64,000 bases of DNA from Mytilinidion resinicola (lineage: Eukaryota; Ascomycota; Dothideomycetes; Mytilinidiales; Mytilinidiaceae): contig NW_022985446.1 of assembly GCF_010093595.1 (NCBI RefSeq), positions 579,616-643,615 on the forward strand, written 5' to 3'. Shown one piece after another: positions 22,901 to 33,060 of the stretch (position 1 is the first letter of the stretch; each line of letters opens with the position of its first letter). The notes beneath the pieces are model-generated. The model saw only the letters and a list, made by a program, of their open reading frames with translations. It did not search any database and was not told the DNA's origin. A program made the translations under genes and the position numbers.

Positions 22901-24300
22901 ACAGTGCTTAGTATAAACTAGAAGAGCAATTCTTATAGCAAAGCTGCAAATTATAACGCTAACTATATAGATAAATATATAGGCGAAAAGTATAAAAATA
23001 AGGATAAGAATACAGATAAAAATATAATAGGATATAAGCCTTATGCTATAGGCCCTAATCCGGGCAATATGCGTTTTCCTAAACAAAAGTAAGCAGCGTA
23101 GTTAAAGTTAGACAACTAGCGGTTACTTGCATATAGGAAAAACATAGGTATAGAGTAGAAAGGGATATTTAAACACTTTTTAGATCGGACCTTAGGCGCA
23201 GTATAAATACGCTATTATATACAACTAAAGAAATTTAAGCTATAAAAGAAATAATCTATTACTATAATAATAACAATAATAATAATAATAACATCGATTT
23301 GGCGACGCCGCTTATACTATATTATATCCTACGGCTATTACTCGGCCGCGTTGTATTAGACCTGCTTCTACAACTTTCGGGGCTAGTTTCAGCGCGCGGC
23401 TTAATTCTCGCAGGTTCTAGGGCAATTTATCGCGTTGTAGTTTTAATATTAAGGGGTAATATTGCTATAAGTATAGACCTTAATCTCCTTTCGGACAATA
23501 TTGCGCTAGTATATTTCTATACCTTAAAAAGTATAGTGCGGATATAAATGCAAGGCGGGAGATTTTATGCCTTAATAAAGTCTGCTTATATTACTACCTA
23601 GTATATAACCTTAAGGTCCGCCATCTTTTTATAGGGTTAGGGATTAGCCTAAGGCTATTAAGCTAGCCCTTAAGCTAGTGGTTAGCAAGGCCGAAGGGGC
23701 GCAGTTATTATTACGCTTATCTAGATTAGCGCTATCTACAGCATCTTTTTCTAACTACCGCAAGATAATAGGCTTTAGCGGCCGGTTGCGCTGCCGGACT
23801 TTTATTTAGTGCTTGGCTATTTTCGGTCTCTATAATTGTATTTATTTATATAGCTCTTAGTATAGATTAGGTTTAAGTCTAGAACTATAAGCTAGAAGTA
23901 TTTTTATATATAGTTGTCCGTAGGCACTTTAAGGCAGGGCAGGAAGATAATAATTATCGGTTGGTAATAGACTGTTCGGCCGCAGACTTAGGCGGAGCGT
24001 GTCTGCTTTAAAGCGCGAGCAACGGGACAGAGGGAGGATAGGGGGCGTTGTTCTGCACGGGTTAGAGAGGTAGTCTGCGCGTATATTAGGCAGAGGAAGG
24101 GTTTACTAAATACAGCGTTTAATCAGGTGTTGGCGGGATTTATAGCGCTAGGAAAGGCGGAAAAAAAAAGGTGTAGAGGTATAATAGAGATAGAAAGGCT
24201 AAGGTAACAGTATAGTAGAGCAGTAAACCTAATTAAAAACCTCTATATTATTAGGATTTAGCGATAGTAAGCCCTAAAGCTCTATATCTAGAATAGTGCT
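19991..24300. other. RIP-degraded, no gene identified
   Basis: Two similar words (GCTCCGCCTTATATAA) near 20,339 and 20,711 suggest a duplicated segment about 370 bp apart. Plus-strand read-through from about 22,500 to 23,550 stays protein-like (ISNTALIIIPIQARNRQ, then an Asn run near 23,270-23,293 and DLATPLILYYILRLLLGR) and includes an 82-codon stop-free stretch at 23,299-23,547. I do not recognise the family. Confidence 0.35.
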
Positions 24301-24319
24301 GCCCTATAGAAAGTTATTA

Positions 24320-25490
24320 GCACGGGTTATTAATAAGGTAGAATATATTAATAAGTGGAATAAAATTCTTTCTACTTCGGCTTAATATCCCGGCTCTAAT
24401 ATAACGGCTAGAACCTATTAAAGGCAGCAGTCTAGGTAAATATGCTGCTTTAACCAGTAAAATCGCTCTAAATACTTCCGTTTAATATTACTTTATAGGT
24501 GCGGAGATTAGACTTACTTCCGGCAAATATTGCTACCTAAGCTAATATATACTTATTATAGCTTAACCTTTATATAGTCCTAGTATAGGGGATTTTAGCC
24601 TTATAGTTAGGCTATCTACACGCTTATATACTAATACTTCTCTAGATACGGTAAGTAATTTAATATAGAAGTGCTATAGCCTAGTATTAGTATAGGCTGC
24701 TAAGCTATTAGTAGGTTTTCTATTAGGTATATTAGTGGCCTGCCTGTATCCGTTATAAATGCGTATAAGCGCTGGTATAGATAAAAATACAGATAGTTAT
24801 TCTATTAGTTAGATTTAGCAGGTCTAGAGACTTTAGTAAGGTTCCCTCCAGTATTAAATAATAAGGAAACTAAAGAAGGATAGGAAGGGTGCTATAACTA
24901 CTACTAGTGGGATTATAAAACAGGCGGCTAGCTTAAGATAGAGTGCACGCTCCTGGCGGTTAATATTAATAAAGGATATAGTTAGCTAAGCATTTAAATT
25001 CTATTAGTTAGAAAGGGTGTATTATTGCTTTTAGTACCGCTAGTAGAATCTATATATTCTAATAAGGCGAGAGTATAGCTTAGCCGCGTCTGCAGTATAG
25101 TATTCTTATTTTCTAGCTTATTATTTCTTTATAAGAGCTTAGTAAGCCTTAATTTGCTATTAGCGTCCCGGGTTTTAATCTAGCGCTCTAGAGACTTAAT
25201 ATAGTTCTTAGTTCGCTCGCGAATAGCGCGCTGGGCTTCTCTATTAATAGCGCGTTTGCGTTCGAGCTAGGTAGCGGTAAGGGTAGTAATGCTGCGGGTG
25301 CCAGCCCTTAAGGGCTTACGCTTCGCCTTTAATATATTAGACGGTTTCTTCGAGTTAGAGCCGGATAAGTAGCTACTATAAAAGGGCGAGTTCTCTATAC
25401 TCGCTATATACGGCGAGGCGATATAATTATGCGTACTTATAGGGCTTATAGGGTAGCTACTAATTTTTTTGCTAGAGCTCCGCAACCTGT
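24320..25490 (-). pseudogene. bZIP transcription factor of the DUF3425 type, RIP-inactivated
   Basis: On the minus strand, about 25,290-25,150 reads LERKRAINREAQRAIRERTKNYIKSLE followed by a heptad-like stretch with Leu and Asn. This is the basic region and zipper start of the fungal bZIP proteins that carry a C-terminal DUF3425 domain. The preceding Ser/Pro/Lys-rich N-terminus (25,485-25,300) is partly stop-free. Downstream translation to about 24,320 is protein-like with several stops and could be the DUF3425 part, but that part is not secure. Confidence 0.65.
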
Positions 25491-25499
25491 TTCTTAAAA

Positions 25500-26700
25500 T
25501 TTAACCTTATTCCTATTCCACTCGCGTATAGTCCGCTAAGTTTCTCTATTAGTATTAGGTAAAGTATATACTAAGCAATATCGCATATTATACTTACTTA
25601 TTACTACTTCTTTCTTTAGATATTAAAGCTAGCAGATAAGAAAAAACACTGCTTTATATACTATTTGCTTGCTTTTAGTACTAAGGTTGCCTCTAAAAGT
25701 ACAACCGTTTTTTCTAAACTAGGCGTTTATTAAGCTAAAGCCCCCTAGCTCTTTAAGAAAACTATTCCTATAGTTTATACTTATCCTGTTAGATCTTATA
25801 TTAAATATAAAAAGGGGAGTATACTTTAATTAAGTTAATAGCAGGGGGTTTATGCTACCCTGTACTTTAGGACCCGGACGTTATTCCTATCTTAGAAATA
25901 GTAGCAGCTGGGCACTATAGCCGCATCGCTGCATCGCTGCGGAGAAGGCTTAGCTATCTCACGAGGCTAAGAAGAAGCAGGCGTTATATTCGACAATACC
26001 GCCCCCGCGCCGCTCGCGCGTTACTTGTCGATATTCGGAACATAAAAAGAAAGCATAAATACAACAGCGTAATAGAGCGCAAAGTGTCGACACAGAAAGG
26101 ACGTGCACTTGCCCGCAAGCTAAGATACAACTTTATTAAGGCGTTAAAAGCAAACTTAAATTTGTTTAGAAGCTTTACTTCTTCCTCTAGTAGTTATTTA
26201 AAAGCATTCTGCCTTAGATATTCTATAAATATATAGCAAGATATATAAACCTTTTAAAGCTACTATTCTCTAACTAGTTCCTAGTTAAATATTATATATT
26301 AATTTAGTGTATATTGTATTTATTTAGAATATATTAATAAGAGCTAGTTAAAGTAGCGCAAGGAAGAGAATAAATAGTCCGAAGAAACGCGTAACTAAAT
26401 AGCTAAAAAAAAGTAATAACGCAAAGTTACGGATATACAGGTAGAGCTTGCTCTGCGTAGCACTGTTAGATAAAGGTATTAATTTAAGCGGAGTTAACTT
26501 ATATAGAAATTAGGAATAGATTAAGTAAATTTTAGGGCGCTTAAGCTGCGGCTATATACTTATAGTAATAACTTCTATTTTATTACTATTTACACGCTTA
26601 TATATTTAACGGTCGGATTAATCGGTTTCCGCTAGTATAGTTAGAACGCGGGCTTTAACTAAACTATCCTCTATAAGTAGAGCACTATCCGCTAATATAG
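25500..26700. other. RIP-degraded with a less mutated patch near 25,920-26,110
   Basis: The patch keeps several CA and TG dinucleotides, including TTGTCGATATTCGG at about 26,032, a word found again near 60,396. No gene could be read. Confidence 0.35.
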
Positions 26701-26701
26701 C

Positions 26702-26931
26702 TTTAAGTAAGGCACCCTCTATAATAGCGGCGTTAAGTAAGGCACCCTCTATAATAGCGGCGTTAAGTAAGGCACTTTTTATAATAGCGGTGTTAAGTAA
26801 GGCACCCTTTATAATAACGGTGTTAAGTAAGGCACCCTTTATAATAACAGTGTTAAGTAAGGCACCTTTTATAATAACGGTGTTAAGTAAGGCACCCTTT
26901 ATAATAGCGGTGTTAAGTAATATATCCTCCT
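26702..26931. repeat. 30-bp minisatellite, seven to eight copies
   Basis: The unit is GTTAAGTAAGGCACCCTTT plus ATAATAACGGT, repeated head to tail with a few C/T and G/A differences. The period is a multiple of three. On the minus strand the array has no stop and reads as a decapeptide repeat close to (T/A)(V/A)II(K/E)GALLN. It continues upstream into a non-repetitive open stretch (KAILADSALLIEDSLVKARVL). Confidence 0.9.
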
Positions 26932-26939
26932 TTATAACC

Positions 26940-27730
26940 TTAAATTCTATTATAACCTAGATTTTATACTATAAACAGTTAGATTAGCTGCAACCTAGTA
27001 GAAAGTATATATAATATCTTACTTATATTTTTTATTTAATAGACTATAGCTGTGTCTATTACTTTAAGGCGGGTTATAGCTTAGATTTTTCTATAGGCTG
27101 GAAGGGAAAACTAAACCTATAATAATTATATTAAGAAGGCTGTAGCTAAAGGCTAATATAAAATATAATAAAGGGTAAAGTGTAAAGGTAATACGCAGTA
27201 AAATGCAAAAAAAAGTGCAGGAAGGCAACTAGTAAGGATGGAAACCTGCAGTTTTAAGGTAATAAGCAGAAGGCAAATATATATCCTTAGCCTCGCCGAG
27301 CGTTACCAGCTCTATATATTACTATATCGGCCCTCTCTGTGCCGCACTTTAGCTCCGTAGAGAACCTATTTATCCTGCTATCCGATAATTACTAAGGGGT
27401 TAAAGTGGCTGGTAACCTTTTATATCTAGAATACGCAAATTTAGGGAAGTCTACTAAAATATAGCGCCGCGGTATTATATCCGGCAGTACTATTAACTCG
27501 CTGTGCACTAGTAAAAAGCTTAATAATTGTATTCCTGCAGCCCTTTAAATCTCCTTTTTTTATTACTTCTAAAATATTACTAGTATCGGAGTTTATACTA
27601 ACACCTTCTATATAGTAACTAGCTACTTATATCTCTACTATAATTACACTGCGGCGTGGAGATTTATATATAGGCGTGCGTAGCGTAACTAAAAGTGCGC
27701 AACTAGCAAAACTTTAAGCCTTAATTCTAA
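26940..27730. other. RIP-degraded, nothing recognised
   Basis: No domain could be recovered. GC-richer fragments occur near 27,300-27,360. Confidence 0.35.
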
Positions 27731-27731
27731 G

Positions 27732-27777
27732 CTAGACCTCTATAGTTAAGCGGCGCCGCTTAACTATAGAAGTCTAG
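27732..27777. repeat. 46-bp near-perfect palindrome centred on GGCGCC
   Basis: Arms of 23 nt match at 22 of 23 positions with no spacer. The palindrome is flanked on both sides by a direct repeat beginning GCGCAACTAG (about 27,697 and 27,794). Such a zero-spacer palindrome can extrude as a cruciform and is usually unstable. Confidence 0.85.
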
Positions 27778-27859
27778 ACGCAAATTAGCACGCGCAACTA
27801 GTAAAGCTCTAACTTTCCCTTCCTAACTACTGCACTTCTACCTTATTTCTTACCTTATA

Positions 27860-28740
27860 AAAGCTATAGATCCTAAAGAACTAGTAGAAATGCTTTATAA
27901 ATTCTCTAATAAAGAGCTTAAGCCGCTTTAACTTAAGCTAGCTTAAAGGCTTTTAGGTCTTAATCCTTTATTTTCTTATAATTCCTACCTTAACTTTCTA
28001 AAACAGTCTATTTCTTTATTATAGCCTCCCGATAGCTTTGCTCTAGAATAGTCTACTTCTTTATTACAGCCTTCTAATAGCCTTACTCTAGAATAGTCTA
28101 CTTCTTTATTACAGCCTCCTAATAGCCTTGCTCTAGAATAGTCTACTTCTTTATTATAGCCTTCTAATCCTAGCCTTACTTTAGAATAGTCTACTTTATT
28201 ATAGCCTTCTAATTATAGCCTTAACGCTCTAGAATAGTCTTCTAGTTTTAACTAGTTTCCACCTATATTATAACTATTGCCTTTTTCTCCTAAAAAACCC
28301 CCTTTTATTAACTCTAATAATAGAGTTATAAAACTACTTAAAAAAATAGGAAATACCTTTAAAAAGACAGATTATAGCTCTATTTGCATATTTCTAGACT
28401 AGATAAAAGAAAGTGCGGTTAGAGAGGTATTATAGGGAAATTTAAACCGCTTACTAATAGATGTTAACTTTAAGAATACCTTATATATAGGTAATTTACG
28501 GCGGGTTTTTAAAGAAAAAGCACGTATACTAAACTATAGGAAGTAAAAAGCGGACTAAAATAAAATATTAGCTAGTATAGGCAGTAGAAGAACTTATTAT
28601 AATATAAAAGGCTATAAATACACAGTAGCATAGAAAGCTATTAACTGTAGAAAAAAGCTTTTAACTATTAGAGAACGAGGTCCGGGTAGGATCTGCGCTC
28701 TTATTGCTATTATTTATGCGCTGTTTTAACAACTTAACAA
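27860..28740 (+). pseudogene. Unknown protein with 15-residue tandem repeats, RIP-inactivated
   Basis: One plus-strand frame can be read through TAG/TAA for nearly 300 codons. It runs DPKELVEMLYKFSNKELKPL, then the repeat block, then FINSNNRVIKLLKKIGNTFK, ESAVREVLQGNLNRLL (stop read as Gln), NLRRVFKEKARILNYRK and RERGPGRICALIAIIYALF. The repeat is close to STSLLQPPNSLALEQ. Stops fall at constant positions of each repeat, as expected if CAG became TAG. I do not recognise the protein. Confidence 0.5.
28003..28235 (+). repeat. 45-bp coding minisatellite, about five copies
   Basis: The unit contains GAATAGTCTACTTCTTTATT then ACAGCC and TAATAGCCTTGCTCTA. The period of 45 bp keeps the frame (15 codons), and the last copies carry small in-frame indels. 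It belongs to the unknown protein ghost around it. Confidence 0.85.
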
Positions 28741-29882
28741 TATTAAGTTTAAGGCTTTTTTAATAGCTTTAAAAACTATACACCTTATATTATAGGCGCT
28801 AGCAGAGGAAAAAAAAGAATAGTTTAATACTTGTAAGTCTATCTATTTCTAGCAGCTGCCGGCCGATAACTAGACCCTTCTCCCGAAACAACATCGTCTT
28901 AATATATATAATACTTAGCACGTGGAAAGCGCATTACCGGCAGTATTATATCCCGAAATAACCCCTTCGGATACTATATCTTATTCCGGAAGCATTACTA
29001 AAATAGATAGTAGGCTACTATTAGATAAGCGGTCGGCTATAATAGCAACCCCTTTAGCAGATTATAATATATTAAGTAGGGAAAGTTAGACTAGGCACGC
29101 GTAAGATAAAGGTAGGTGTATTTTATATATTATAAGCTCGACTAATAATAATAGTACGCAGACTATTCCAATTTCGACGCTTAGGATTTAAACTAGTATC
29201 CCTAGAGCTCGTCCTGGAGCTCGGTTCCCTAGAGCAACAACTTTACTAATTACAACTTTACTAATTATAACGCCGCTATTAACTTATTATTCTAGATAAG
29301 TCTTAAGCCGAGTATATAAGTATATTAAGCGGTAGGTAGACTAGAATTAATTTTTTAAGTATAATAGCGTGCCTAACAGCAACTTTATATCCCGAAATTT
29401 TTAGGTTTAGACCCTAGATAAGGTAAACGCGCGCAGGGCTCCTATTAGAGATATTAGAAGGTTTAGCAATTCTAAAGATTTTTACTTTCTCTAGTATAGC
29501 CTAGAGTATAGTAAGCAGGTGTTTTTAGTTAGGATAAAATAAGTCTACTATTACAGCGTAAAGAAGTTTAAATTGCTTTTCGAGCTTTAGGTTATTATAT
29601 AGAAACAAGCCAGAAGCTACCTGCTGCTAATATACCTTTTTTAGCTAAATTACAAGCCTCTAAATTAGAATAGTAGCTTCGGGTGGCAGCTTATTTAGTT
29701 TCTTGTTATTTAGGTCCGCTATACGGACACCCCGGCCGGGACTTTATATAATATTACGGCCGATTAATATACTTAGGATTAGAGACTTACGCTGGAAACG
29801 TTTTACTATATAATTACTGCAAGGCTCCTGCAGTATAAAGCGGGGTTTAGTAGTTATACACTTTAAGGCGTTAATTACAGGG
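28741..29882. other. RIP-degraded, possible continuation of the unknown protein
   Basis: The plus frame stays partly protein-like (YFQQLPADNQ, GNPEITPSDT-like and RVYKYIKRQV-like pieces), but I cannot establish one continuous gene or a family. Confidence 0.3.
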
Positions 29883-30113
29883 TGTTACAACAACGATGTA
29901 TTGTATACAAGTACTAGATAAGCAGGTATTAGAAACGATCTAGATAGCTACGTACAGCTGTTATAATAGCTTAAGAGAATTGGTAAAGAGTTGGAGGCAG
30001 GCAGGACAGAGGCAGATCTATATACAGGATATAGCGCACGCAAAGTTTGCTAGTATGCTTAGCAGGCAGCTGTGCTCGCAGTATAGCGGTGTGTTGCGGT
30101 TAATACCGTAACA
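29883..30113. mobile_element. Solo-LTR-like sequence, not RIP-mutated
   Basis: The 231-bp segment starts TGTTACAACAACG and ends ACCGTAACA, giving TG...CA ends with a TGTTAC/GTAACA inverted terminal repeat, as in retrotransposon LTRs. Flanking pentamers CAGGG and CGGGG could be a target duplication with one G-to-A change. CA and TG are frequent inside it, unlike the surrounding DNA. No internal retrotransposon region or second copy was found in the window. Confidence 0.5.
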
Positions 30114-32029
30114 CGGGGTTAGAATAAAGCCTTACGTGTTAATAAAGAGGCTTATTATGCGCTGCTCTCCGTGTTTTTCCGGTTAGCGTAATCTACCCAC
30201 ACGCTACTTAGACTATAATGCACGCATCCTGCAGGAGCAGCCGCACTACTTATTATATAACGGGTATTTATACTTTTTTATACTATAATAGGCTATATCC
30301 CCCTCTATACTATTTAATAACTCCGATTTAGATATACGCGTTCCTTAGCCCTTTAATATATGTAAATAAGTATATTAAAAGCGCTTGTTATAGTAATACT
30401 TAAGCGATATTTACAACGTTATTTAACTATTTATGCGCAGCACGCTGTGGCCTATATACCGATTTAGGTCTGCTAAAGGAATCTAGTATTATTGCGATTT
30501 AGCTATACAGTAATATCTAGTATTAACCTATGCCTTCCTTTATAACGCTTAGAGTATATAACCCGCTCCTTTCTACCTGTAAAAGGCAGCTAAGGAATTA
30601 TTCTCCGCATGCATGCTTATAGCACCCGGCAAATCTATTTAATTAGCCGATAACGGAAATATATATCTTACACCTTAAGGCACCCCCTTTTATTTTATAG
30701 ACGCCCTTATAAAACAGTATTATAATACCCGCTAACGTTAAACGCAGACGCTATATGCGCTGGGCTTATTATATTCCTATAGATAGCCCCGAACTTATAG
30801 CTATTAACTTATATAATTAACTATTATCTGCTTTACTAATAGATTTAAGCTATAGATTCTATTTATATTATTTATTAAGCTATAAGGTACTAATTTTTCC
30901 CAATTACTACACCTTATACTATTATAAACACTACAGGAATTAAGCTATAAAAGGCTTTTAAATTAGAAACAACAAGTATTATACTTATATAATAAATAGA
31001 ATAGAAGATAACGCTCTATATCTTCCACAGAGTTATTAAGAAACCTATCCCGCCGTTCCTCCCGCCCGATACCAGCGGCCTTAACAATTCCTAGAAAATA
31101 GTAAAACGGACAAGGCACTAAAGAACAAGGCGCCACTAAATAAGGTATAGAGCAATTTACCGAGCAAGGCACTAATAAACCGGTTAACTAAAAGTTATAG
31201 AATATAACTGGAAACTTATAAGCGGATTACGTGTTAGTATTAAATAAAGCTTAATACTTATATCTAGAATAAGAGAGTACTGCTTTTACCTAACGTGCAC
31301 TTAAGCTATTATTCCTTGCCCCTAAAACTAGGTTTAGTAATTCCAATAGTAGAGTAATAGAACGCCTAACCTACTGCAATACTTGCGCAAAATTTAAATC
31401 CTACTAAGCCCTCGGCCGCAGGTAACGCTGCCGCGGAAGTTATCCCTAAATCTACAAATCCCTCCGTAATATTAGAAGACAACTTAGGCGCTAGGAGCGC
31501 AGAAAAGAATACAGTAACCGCTAACTATAAGCATAACGGGTAAATTAGGGCTAGGCTAAGTAAGGAGTATAAGGCACTGCTAGAGATAAGTCTAAATTAT
31601 AGTCTAGGAAAAGATAGAAAAACACTATTTATAATAAAGTCTTATTAAAAGAATTTAAAATTCGCATTTATTAAATTTCGGACTTCTATATCTATAGAAC
31701 ACCCTAGCAACTAAGATTACAGTATAAAAGTTGGCTAAGGGTAAAATAATATAGACAGAGCTAGTAATTATATAAATATAAATATTAAGCTGCGGGCAGC
31801 TTAGTAAGGGGAGCAATATAATATAGGCGAAATTATATAGTACTTAGATTATATTAGTAAATTTAAGAGACTTTTTATACCCTTTTATACGCACGCCTCT
31901 AGTTATAAGCTTTTAGTTAGAAGTTAGGCGGTATATAAAAATATTATTATAAGGGGCAAAAATTATATAGCTGGTTTAGTAGGATAGCTATAGCTCTAAA
32001 CACGACTAGTGCATGGAGCGCGTTGCTAT
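30114..32029. other. RIP-degraded, no gene identified
   Basis: The first 150 bp keep near-normal composition. Plus-strand read-through around 30,730-30,950 looks protein-like (KRRRYMRWAYYIPIDSPELI), but I could not assign it. The 69-codon minus ORF at 30,963-31,172 appears accidental. Confidence 0.35.
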
Positions 32030-33060
32030 AGAATCCTCCTTGCGCGTTTAATATTAGCGGCCTTGCTTAGCAGCAGTATAATAGTTTTATTATAACCCCT
32101 TCTTAATATTACCGTACTTTTCTCCTTCCGCGTTAACGCTAGCGCCCTTGCTTAGCAGCAGCTTAACAATCTCGATATAGCCTCCTTATAATACCGCCTA
32201 GAGCGTGTTGCTGTATAATCCCCCTTATGTATTAATATTAGCGCCCGCCTTTAGCAGCAGCTTAATAATCTTAATATAGCCTTTTCGCGATGCCGCCTAG
32301 AGCGCGTTGCTATATAATCCTTCTTGCGCGTTAATATTAGCGCCCGCCTTTAGCAGCAGCTCGATAATCTTAATATAGCCTATTCCTAATACCGCCTAGA
32401 GTGCATTACTGTACTTTCTTCCTTCCGCGCTAATATTAGCGCTATTACCTAGCAGCAGTATAATAGTTTTAATATAGCCTCCTAGTAATACTGCTAGGAG
32501 CGCAGTGCAGTACTCTTCTTCTTATGCGTTAACCCTAGCACCCTTACTTAGCAGCAGTATAGCAATTATATAGTAGCCTCCTTACAATACCGCCTAGAGC
32601 GCGTTACTATACTTTCCTTCTTATATATTAACCCTAGTACCCTTACTTAGCAGTAGCTTAGCAGTATTATAGTAGTCTTTTTATAATACCGCCTAAAGCG
32701 CGTTGCTATAGGGTTCTTTTTATACGTTAGTATTAGCGCTATTATTTAGCAGCAGCTCGATAATATAGTAGTGGCCTTTTGCCGATACCGCCTAGAGCGC
32801 AGTGCTGTACTTTCCTTTTTATGCGTCGATATTAGTATTATTACTTAGCAGCAGCCCGATAGTATAGCAGTAGCCTCTTGCCGATACCGTCTGGAGCGCG
32901 TTGCTGTACTCTCCTCCTTATATATTAATATCGGCGTTGTTATTTAGCAGCAGCTCGATAGTATAGTAGTAGCCTCTTGCCGATACCGCCTAGAATAGGT
33001 TGCCGTAAAATCCTTTTTATATGTTAATATCGGCGTTGTTAAGAATTAATAGTCTTATAA
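32030..33060 (-). pseudogene. Ankyrin-repeat array of a fungal NLR-type protein, RIP-inactivated
   Basis: On the minus strand, a unit of about 99 bp repeats roughly ten to eleven times. Each codes a block like GGYSNALQAVSARGYIKIIELLL then (N/S)KGADINA. This is the diverged ankyrin repeat common at the C-terminus of fungal NACHT proteins. Reading order is from 33,060 down to 32,030. Frame is kept throughout, and stops stand almost only where Gln is expected (INAQ GG to INA* GG, ALQA to AL*A). The upstream sequence to about 33,300 stays protein-like (KLEEVLTILYYILLSGLTKIIRLLI), but no NACHT motif was found there. Confidence 0.85.

Noticed and set aside
26702..26931. CRISPR-like array
   Set aside because: The repeats are contiguous with no unique spacers, and the genome is eukaryotic.
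28741..32029. Possible retrotransposon internal region near the solo LTR
   Set aside because: No reverse transcriptase, integrase or protease motif could be recovered, and the LTR-like element appears younger than the flanking sequence.
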